A stretch of 64,000 nucleotides of DNA from JBEVJC01 sp040510375 (lineage in GTDB: Bacteria > Bacteroidota > Bacteroidia > Chitinophagales > Chitinophagaceae): assembly GCA_040510375.1 (NCBI GenBank), contig JBEVJC010000006.1, positions 1 through 64,000 of the forward strand. Direction: 5' to 3'. Of this stretch, positions 57,899 through 64,000 are shown in pieces. The notes under the pieces were generated by a model. It had not been told where the DNA came from and did no database searches. It saw nothing but the letters and a program-made list of their open reading frames with translations. The first letter of the stretch is position 1. The number at the start of each line of letters is the position of its first letter. Made by a program: the position numbers and the translations under genes.

Positions 57899-60487
57899 TT
57901 AACCAAGCAGGTCAAGATGCTGCTGAAGTTCCATATCGGTTTTTATTAATACATCCCTGGCCTTACTACCCTGATTGGGGCCAACGATCCCCGCTGCCTC
58001 AAGCTGGTCCATCAACCTGCCGGCCCGGTTATAACCCAGTTTCATACGCCGTTGCAACAGGGATGTGGAACCAACCTGGTTCTGGACAATCAGGCGTGCA
58101 GCATCTTCGAACATCGAATCGCGGTCGCCCAGGTCAAAATCCTTCCCCTCCAGTTCTTTTTCATCTACATATTCCGGCAGCAGGAACGCATCCGGATAAC
58201 CCCGTTGTTTGGCAATGAATTCCACGATCTCTTCTACTTCGGGTGTGTCCACGAAGGCGCATTGGAGACGTGTTACTTCCCCGTTATGGGAAATCAGCAT
58301 ATCACCTTTTCCGATCAGTTGCTCTGCTCCACCTGTATCGAGGATGGTGCGTGAATCGATCTTTGACGACACTTTAAATCCGATCCGTGCCGGGAAGTTT
58401 GCCTTGATTGTACCGGTGATAATATTTACCGAAGGTCGCTGTGTGGCGATAATCAGGTGAATACCGATTGCGCGGGCAAGCTGCGCCAGACGTGCAATGG
58501 GCATTTCCACTTCCTTACCCGCCGTCATGATCAGGTCGGCAAACTCATCAATAACCAGTACAATGAATGGAAGATACTGGTGACCTTTTTGCGGATTGAG
58601 TTTCCTTTTTATAAATTTCTCGTTGTACTCCTTGATATTCCTTGCACCCGCTTCCTTCAACAGGTCGTACCGGTTATCCATTTCAATACAAAGTGCATTC
58701 AGTGTATGAACCACTTTTTTGGTATCGGTAATAATCGCTTCCTCTTCGCCTGGTAATTTGGCAAGAAAATGTTTTTCAATATGACGGTATACACTCAGCT
58801 CCACTTTCTTCGGATCTATCAGTACAAACTTCATCTGCGATGGATGCTTCTTGTAAAGCAGTGAAACCAGGATGGCGTTTAGTCCAACCGACTTACCCTG
58901 ACCCGTAGCACCCGCCATCAACAGGTGGGGCATACTGGCAAGATCCACGATGTAATTATCATTATCGATCTTTTTACCGATAGCAATAGGGAGACTGAAA
59001 TTATTATGCTGGAACTTATCAGATTCAAGCAGGGTCTTCATGCTGACCACGGTCTTTTTTACATTCGGCACTTCAATACCGATTGTGCCCTTACCCGGGA
59101 TCGGTGCAATAATCCGGATACCCAGCGCAGCAAGGCTCAATGCAATATCATCTTCCAGGTTTTTGATCCGCGAGATCCGTACACCCGCGGCCGGAACGAT
59201 CTCGTATAATGTAACAGTTGGTCCAACCGTTGCACTGATCTTCTGGATATCGATGGCATAGTTGCGCAGCGTGTTTATGATCTGGTTTTTGTTGTTCTCC
59301 AGTTCGGCGGGGTCCTGTACTATTTTTTCACTGCCATGCGTTTCGAGCAAGGAGAGCAACGGATATTTATAATCACGCAGGTCGAGCGTAGGTTCGTAAG
59401 GATCAAGTTTGGAAATGTCTTTAACCCCCGGTTCGTCGATCTCTTCAGGCTCATCGGGTAAAGTTTTAATTTCAAGTTCCAGTCCATCCGCAGGAGGAGG
59501 TATCAGGTTTTCATTCACCGGGGTATTTACCGGATTTACTACAGGCTGGGTGGTAAACAGATCAGGTTCCTGTTCTGTTTCTTCCCGGGTATGCATCAGG
59601 TCCTGCACCAGTTCCCGTTCAAAAGGTGAATCCTCAAATTCGGGTTCAGCTGCCACCGGATCTTTTTCAACGATCTCCAGGGTATATTCCGGTTTTATTT
59701 CATCAGGCACCAGCATTTTACCGGCATCTCCCTTGAGTTTATTTGATTTTTTCGTTTCCTTTATCGGTGTTTCATCTATAATCAGAACAGGGCCTCCTTC
59801 GTTTTCAACCTCCTGGTCTTCTTCATTAACCGGCAGGGGTATTTTTTTTGCAGGGAGGTTAAATGCAGGGTTGAATTGCCAGATTATATAGGCAAATGCC
59901 ACCACCAGTAATAATACGGCTGTTCCGAAGGTACCCAGCATGCCTGTCAGCCAGCGACTGATCATATTGCCCACATCACCGCCGAATTTAAATTCGAAGC
60001 CGGAAAACACAAAAGCCAGTGAAACAGAGAGGACCAGCAGGCCGATGGTGACATACTTGAGGTTCCGCCAGATGGAGAAAACTTTTCGGTTGAACAGCAG
60101 ATTGGTACCCACCACCACGAAAAAGGTGCAGATCAGCAGTGACGCTACCCCAAATCCTTTATAAATGAAAAAATGGGCAATATAGGCCCCCAGGCGGCCC
60201 AGCAGGTTGTTGACATTTTTTTCGGTATCAAGCAGGATCGATGCCCCGTTGCGGAAAACCGCGTCCTGGTCTTCCTTCCACGTAAAAAAATAGGAAATGA
60301 ATGCAATAAAAAGAAACAGGGCGATCAGCAGGAACACTGCACCGGTGATCTTCCAGGTCCGTTCATCACGGGCCAGTTTTTTCCAGTCGATCGGTTGCTC
60401 TTTTTCCTGCCTGAACTTTTTGGCGTCTTCTTTCGAAGCCGCTTTCTTTACCGGTTTTTCAGGAGTTTTCTTCAACTTATTGGCCAT
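57899..60487 (-). CDS. ftsK: DNA translocase FtsK
   Basis: 862 residues. Four N-terminal membrane helices (about 45-220) are followed by an acidic linker, then the motor: Walker A GATGQGKSVGLNAIL, Walker B FIVLVIDEFADLIM, ARAIGIHLIIATQRPSVN, and the C-terminal gamma winged helix (SLLQRRMKLGYNRAGRLMDQLEAAGIVG). It segregates chromosome termini at division and works with XerD at dif. ATG 60487 is preferred over 60505 because TATCTTTG (minus, 60493-60500) ends 5 bases upstream of it and overlaps the earlier region. Confidence 0.95.
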   Translation of the reverse strand: MANKLKKTPEKPVKKAASKEDAKKFRQEKEQPIDWKKLARDERTWKITGAVFLLIALFLFIAFISYFFTWKEDQDAVFRNGASILLDTEKNVNNLLGRLGAYIAHFFIYKGFGVASLLICTFFVVVGTNLLFNRKVFSIWRNLKYVTIGLLVLSVSLAFVFSGFEFKFGGDVGNMISRWLTGMLGTFGTAVLLLVVAFAYIIWQFNPAFNLPAKKIPLPVNEEDQEVENEGGPVLIIDETPIKETKKSNKLKGDAGKMLVPDEIKPEYTLEIVEKDPVAAEPEFEDSPFERELVQDLMHTREETEQEPDLFTTQPVVNPVNTPVNENLIPPPADGLELEIKTLPDEPEEIDEPGVKDISKLDPYEPTLDLRDYKYPLLSLLETHGSEKIVQDPAELENNKNQIINTLRNYAIDIQKISATVGPTVTLYEIVPAAGVRISRIKNLEDDIALSLAALGIRIIAPIPGKGTIGIEVPNVKKTVVSMKTLLESDKFQHNNFSLPIAIGKKIDNDNYIVDLASMPHLLMAGATGQGKSVGLNAILVSLLYKKHPSQMKFVLIDPKKVELSVYRHIEKHFLAKLPGEEEAIITDTKKVVHTLNALCIEMDNRYDLLKEAGARNIKEYNEKFIKRKLNPQKGHQYLPFIVLVIDEFADLIMTAGKEVEMPIARLAQLARAIGIHLIIATQRPSVNIITGTIKANFPARIGFKVSSKIDSRTILDTGGAEQLIGKGDMLISHNGEVTRLQCAFVDTPEVEEIVEFIAKQRGYPDAFLLPEYVDEKELEGKDFDLGDRDSMFEDAARLIVQNQVGSTSLLQRRMKLGYNRAGRLMDQLEAAGIVGPNQGSKARDVLIKTDMELQQHLDLLG

Positions 60488-60637
60488 GCGGACAAAGATA
60501 AACATAGTTTGCAGTTTACCTGCAGGGCGGGTGTCCGGGTGGTAAGAAATAAAATTACCGGAAAGTGGTACTCCGCCCCCGCACTTATTAACAGCTCCAG
60601 GTATTACATTTGATCATTGTCAACCAAAGCCAACTAC

Positions 60638-62587
60638 ATGCCCCGGCATTTACAACTCTTATTGTTCGTTATGCTGGGGTTTATAAACAGGTCGTCCGGC
60701 CAGGACAGTTTACCCACCACCTGTGTGGATGTAAGCAGGATTGCCCTTTCCGTCCCGCTGCGTGATAACTATGAGAGTAGTTTTCTTCCGGGCAGTTCAA
60801 GGATTAACCCGCCCGGTTCACTTCCGGAAAACTATCCGCAGCTAAAATTTGTGGCAGGCAGCCTGTTCCGCCAGCGGGTGAATGAACAGGTTCCGAGGGA
60901 CCAGGTCACCAAAACCCAGGTATTGAGATTCCGGATCTGTAACAGTGCCGACAGTGCAGTTTCAGTCTGGCTTTTTCCCGGACTTTATTTTTACAATCTT
61001 TACCTCTATGAACTTACCGGTAATAATCTTCGACTGCTCCCGGCCATTATGCCTTCCGGATTGCAGGAGATCTGTTACCGGAAGCTGACCGTACCTGCGC
61101 ACGACAGCATGACCATCCTGGTTTCAATGACCATGGTCCGCACCCATCTCAACCGCATCCGGCCTGAACTGATCAATGAGAATTTTATTGAACCCTGGGT
61201 GGTGCAGATGGACAACCGCAATATTGAATCTAAGGTGATCAGTTATGTTTTCTGCGGGCTGCTCCTGATGATGGTGATGTTTTCGCTGACCAGTTTTTTC
61301 CAGAATGCAAATCCCGAATTCCTTTATTACTCCGTTTATGCGCTGCTGATTGGGGTAATGCTCTTTATCAAGGCCCTTTATAGTTACCATTCTTCCTGGT
61401 TCGGTTATTTCCAGGAAGGATATCTCGATTATATCATGCAAAGCATCGGCATCCTGTTTTATATGATCTTCATGCAGAAATTTTTGTCGACACGCACCAA
61501 CCATCCGGTACTGCATAAACTTTATGGTTTCGGCGAAGTGATGCTCCTGATGAGCCTGGTTGTTTTTACCTATTTCCATTACTTTACCAGTGATTATGCC
61601 TGGGAAAATAAAATTGAGAACATCACCAAGATCGGATTGCTGGGTATGATCGTGGTGTTCTGTGTTTATAGTGTCCGGTTCTGGCACGATAAACTTTTAA
61701 GATACCTGTTTTATGGTAACCTGTGTATGCTGGTATTCTCGCTGGTCTCCCTGCTGCTGGTCAACTGGAAATTTATTCCCCTGGTAATCCCTTCTATCTT
61801 CCGGAGCTCCCTGTTTTATTATGAGATCGGGTTGTTTCTTGAGCTGGTACTCTTCCTGGCCGGACTAAACCACAAGAACAAACGTCAACTGATTACCGAA
61901 GCGCGGGAACGGGAACGACTGAAAGCCGATAACCAGATGAAGGAATACGAAAAGGAAATAGCGGTATATAAAGCCCAGCAGGGTGAGCGTGAACGAATTT
62001 CTGCGGATATGCACGACGAGCTGGGATCGGGAATGACGGCCATCAGGCTGATGAGTGAAATTGCACGTAATAAGATGAAGGATTCCACACCCGTTGAGAT
62101 CGATAAAATCTCCCACTCAGCAGATGAAGTGCTTAATAAAATGAACGCGATCATCTGGAGTATGAACAGCGGGAATGATACCCTTGATAATCTGGTGTCC
62201 TATATCAGGTCTTACGCTCTCGAGTATTTCGAATACACCCCCATTAATTGCCGGATCTTTGTACCGGAGACTGTTCCGGAGATTGAACTTACGGGTGACC
62301 GCCGACGGAATGTATTCCTTTGTGTAAAAGAAACGCTTAACAATGCCTTAAAACATTCAAAGGCTACCGAGATAAGTATTGGTTTTGAGATTTCGGGCGA
62401 CCTGAAGATTACTATCAGGGACAATGGCATTGGTGCCAATTTCCAGCAGATCCGTCAGTTCGGTAATGGCCTTAAAAATATAACGAAGAGAATGTTGAGT
62501 ATCGGAGGCACCTACGATCTTAAAAACGATCACGGGACGGTTACCACACTTTGTGTGCCGCTTGAATTACACTCTAGTGTTTCCTGA
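60638..62587 (+). CDS. 7TM-DISM-type sensor histidine kinase (HPK7, NarX-like)
   Basis: 649 residues. A signal peptide and periplasmic beta-rich sensor (about 20-200, 7TMR-DISMED2-like) precede seven membrane helices (about 205-420, 7TM-DISM), a coiled-coil linker, the HisKA_3 phosphoacceptor His in ERISADMHDELGSGMTAIRL and the HATPase with NVFLCVKETLNNALKHSKA and DNGIGAN. Kinases of this class phosphorylate NarL-type regulators, but no regulator gene is adjacent. TACATTTG (60605-60612) lies 25 bases before the chosen ATG; an upstream TTG at 60617 is unlikely. It overlaps the DUF423 gene tail by 14 bases. Confidence 0.88.
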   Translation: MPRHLQLLLFVMLGFINRSSGQDSLPTTCVDVSRIALSVPLRDNYESSFLPGSSRINPPGSLPENYPQLKFVAGSLFRQRVNEQVPRDQVTKTQVLRFRICNSADSAVSVWLFPGLYFYNLYLYELTGNNLRLLPAIMPSGLQEICYRKLTVPAHDSMTILVSMTMVRTHLNRIRPELINENFIEPWVVQMDNRNIESKVISYVFCGLLLMMVMFSLTSFFQNANPEFLYYSVYALLIGVMLFIKALYSYHSSWFGYFQEGYLDYIMQSIGILFYMIFMQKFLSTRTNHPVLHKLYGFGEVMLLMSLVVFTYFHYFTSDYAWENKIENITKIGLLGMIVVFCVYSVRFWHDKLLRYLFYGNLCMLVFSLVSLLLVNWKFIPLVIPSIFRSSLFYYEIGLFLELVLFLAGLNHKNKRQLITEARERERLKADNQMKEYEKEIAVYKAQQGERERISADMHDELGSGMTAIRLMSEIARNKMKDSTPVEIDKISHSADEVLNKMNAIIWSMNSGNDTLDNLVSYIRSYALEYFEYTPINCRIFVPETVPEIELTGDRRRNVFLCVKETLNNALKHSKATEISIGFEISGDLKITIRDNGIGANFQQIRQFGNGLKNITKRMLSIGGTYDLKNDHGTVTTLCVPLELHSSVS

Positions 62588-62963
62588 TAATGGCGAGGCT
62601 GATAAGTAACCATCCCGCAACAAAGAACAATCCGCCAATCGGGGTAAGTATCCCCACTCCTTTCAGTCCAACCTGGTTGGTTGCTTTTAAAAGGGTAATC
62701 AGGTAAAGGGAACCGGAGAACAGGATGATCCCGGTAATAAAACAAACACCCGCCCAGAACAATGAAGCACCCGGATACCGCTCAAATAATAATGCTACGA
62801 TGATCAGGGCAAACACATGGTAGAACTGGTACCGCACACCGGTATCAAACACGGTGACCGTTTCAGCCGGTACTATCTGTTTTAAACCATGGGCACCGAA
62901 TGCGCCAAGAATCACGGCCAGCGCACCAAGCAGGGTTCCAGTCACTAAAAATCCTTTATGCAT
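62574..62963 (-). CDS. DUF423 family membrane protein
   Basis: 129 residues with four membrane helices and the family motifs GALAVILGAFGAHGLK, FDTGVRYQFYHVFAL and PIGGLFFVAGWLLI. Function is unknown. ATG 62963 is chosen because it lies 8 bases inside the aroK end (ATGCATAA shared), so translation is probably coupled; the TTG at 62990 is unlikely. It converges on the histidine kinase gene. Confidence 0.9.
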   Translation of the reverse strand: MHKGFLVTGTLLGALAVILGAFGAHGLKQIVPAETVTVFDTGVRYQFYHVFALIIVALLFERYPGASLFWAGVCFITGIILFSGSLYLITLLKATNQVGLKGVGILTPIGGLFFVAGWLLISLAIIRKH

Positions 62964-63462
62964 GGAATATCTTTTCAATAAATTTTTCAATAGAAATCTC
63001 TTCGTCCTCGACCATCACCTGGCATTGCTGGTAATAGATCTTACGGTCGCTGTATTTTTTATGGATAAAGCCGCGAAGCTGGTCGTCCGTGAGGTCACGC
63101 AACAAGGGCCGGTTCTCTTTCTCCTTCATCAGCCTTGCATACAGGACCGGCTGCGCCGTATTGATCCATACGGTCAGACCCGAGTCGTTCATGTATTCAA
63201 TATTGTTGAAGTAACAAGGCGATCCACCACCACAGGCCATGATAAATGAATCGTGACTTTCGGTGATAAGGTGTAACACTTCTTTTTCCTTGATCCGGAA
63301 TACTTCCTCTCCTTCCTCTGCAAAAATCTCGTTGATCGTTTTGCCTTCTGCATTGATGATCTGTTCGTCCAGATCGAAGAACGGAATCGAAAGGCGCTGG
63401 CTGATCAGCCGGCCCCAATGGGTTTTTCCCGCGCCCATAAATCCGTTCAGGTAGATCTTCAT
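62956..63462 (-). CDS. aroK: shikimate kinase
   Basis: 168 residues. The P-loop is GFMGAGKTHWG, followed by the DLDEQI substrate motif, the FAEEGEEVFRIKEKEVL helix, ACGGGSPCYFNN and RPLLRD. It phosphorylates shikimate for aromatic amino acid synthesis. The usual GKST is GKTH here. It lies 5 bases downstream of the acyl-CoA dehydrogenase gene and overlaps DUF423, so the three form an operon. Confidence 0.93.
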   Translation of the reverse strand: MKIYLNGFMGAGKTHWGRLISQRLSIPFFDLDEQIINAEGKTINEIFAEEGEEVFRIKEKEVLHLITESHDSFIMACGGGSPCYFNNIEYMNDSGLTVWINTAQPVLYARLMKEKENRPLLRDLTDDQLRGFIHKKYSDRKIYYQQCQVMVEDEEISIEKFIEKIFHA

Positions 63463-63467
63463 ATTAT

Positions 63468-64000
63468 TTATTTAAATGCATTCAGTCCTGTTACATCCAT
63501 ACCCGTAATCAACAGGTGCACATCATGGGTTCCTTCATAGGTAATCACACTTTCCAGGTTCATCATATGTCTCATCACTGAATATTCCCCGGTAATGCCC
63601 ATACCACCAAGCATCTGGCGGGCATCACGCGTAATATTGGCAGCTATCTCACAGGCATTCCGCTTGGCCATACTCACCTGTTGCGGTGTTACCTTTCCTT
63701 CATTCATCAATACTCCCAGACGCCAGTTCAGCAATTGCGCCTTGGTGATTTCGGTGATCATTTCTGCCAGTTTCTTCTGCTGCAGCTGGAACCCGCCGAT
63801 GGGCCTGCCAAACTGTTGCCGCTCCAAAGAATACCGGAGGGCCGTATCATAACAATCCATCGCCGCTCCCACTGTACCCCAGGCAATGCCATAACGCGCC
63901 TTGGTAAGGCAACCCAGCGGTCCCTTCAGTCCGCTTATATTAGGTAAAATATTCTCCTTAGGTACTTTCACGTTATCGAATACCAGTTCTCCGGTGGCAG
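63468..64000 (-). CDS. acyl-CoA dehydrogenase, glutaryl-CoA dehydrogenase-like (partial)
   Basis: The C-terminal 177 residues of a gene that continues off the right edge. It reads ELVFDNVKVPKENILP, GCLTKARYGIAWGTVGAAMDC, LERQQFGRPIGGFQLQQKKL, RQMLGGMGITGEYS and the catalytic Glu in ITYEGTHDVHLLITG. The GCLTKARYGIAWG segment is characteristic of glutaryl-CoA dehydrogenase, which oxidises and decarboxylates glutaryl-CoA with FAD in lysine and tryptophan breakdown. Confidence 0.85.
   Translation of the reverse strand, partial: ATGELVFDNVKVPKENILPNISGLKGPLGCLTKARYGIAWGTVGAAMDCYDTALRYSLERQQFGRPIGGFQLQQKKLAEMITEITKAQLLNWRLGVLMNEGKVTPQQVSMAKRNACEIAANITRDARQMLGGMGITGEYSVMRHMMNLESVITYEGTHDVHLLITGMDVTGLNAFK

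Noticed and set aside
1..64000. CRISPR arrays, prophage or defence islands
   Set aside because: No regularly spaced repeat arrays, phage structural genes or known defence gene sets were seen; gene content is mainly housekeeping.

Overview
This 64 kb window looks like ordinary chromosome of a Bacteroidota bacterium, most likely a Chitinophagaceae-type organism. The evidence is the Bacteroidetes -7 box (TAnnTTTG, often with a TTG/TTTG about 19 bases upstream) ahead of many genes, a secreted protein with a type IX secretion tail, SusC/CarboxypepD-type domains, a TamB-like giant envelope protein, a ClpC, bifunctional RibBA and class II KdsA. No rRNA, tRNA, CRISPR array, insertion sequence or prophage was found. 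The last gene (acyl-CoA dehydrogenase) is cut by the right edge, and a doubtful ORF may be cut by the left edge.

Layout. 0.1-11.6 kb: exonuclease/GIY-YIG nuclease fusion, thioesterase, FKBP isomerase, cmk, clpC, then STAS protein, fructosamine kinase and RNase Z facing dapA and accA, and an L,D-transpeptidase-like protein. 12-20.6 kb: secreted esterase/PKD protein plus lipoprotein, the N-end-rule pair clpS-aat, an esterase, a stand-alone receiver domain, valS and a PAP2 phosphatase. 20.6-34.3 kb: secreted zincin/propeller/barrel protein, isoaspartyl peptidase, tamB, ribBA and a TonB-dependent receptor. 34.4-41.8 kb: acyl-CoA carboxylase, rnhA, a DUF6580 membrane protein, manA, yraN, a Cys-cluster protein, a lipoprotein, xerD, and a small AT-richer nucleotidyltransferase module. 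41.9-46.8 kb: VWA protein, ECF sigma factor, membrane anti-sigma-like protein ending in a TonB_C-like domain, and DUF2911. 46.9-53.5 kb: SSS symporter operon with two tiny membrane proteins and a PIG-L deacetylase, gamma-glutamyltransferase and a DinB-family gene remnant. 53.7-64 kb: outer-membrane barrel, free-Met-sulfoxide reductase, acylphosphatase, TDH-like dehydrogenase, kdsA, lolA, ftsK, a histidine kinase, DUF423, aroK and a glutaryl-CoA dehydrogenase-like enzyme.

Most genes are housekeeping. The most unusual signal is in the spacers between convergent genes. At four of thirteen tail-to-tail junctions (exonuclease/thioesterase, FKBP/cmk, yraN/ykgJ, kdsA/lolA), and more weakly at several others, the spacer consists of degenerate tandem copies of the junction itself, so gene ends and stop codons are echoed 33-81 bp away. 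None of these four spacers has an obvious intrinsic terminator. Other points: several genes have a -7 box only 3-7 bases before the start codon (leaderless-like transcripts), tamB has no ATG/GTG/TTG start at its natural N-terminus (CTG is likely), and the SSS symporter is translationally coupled to two micro-proteins of 41 and 58 residues.
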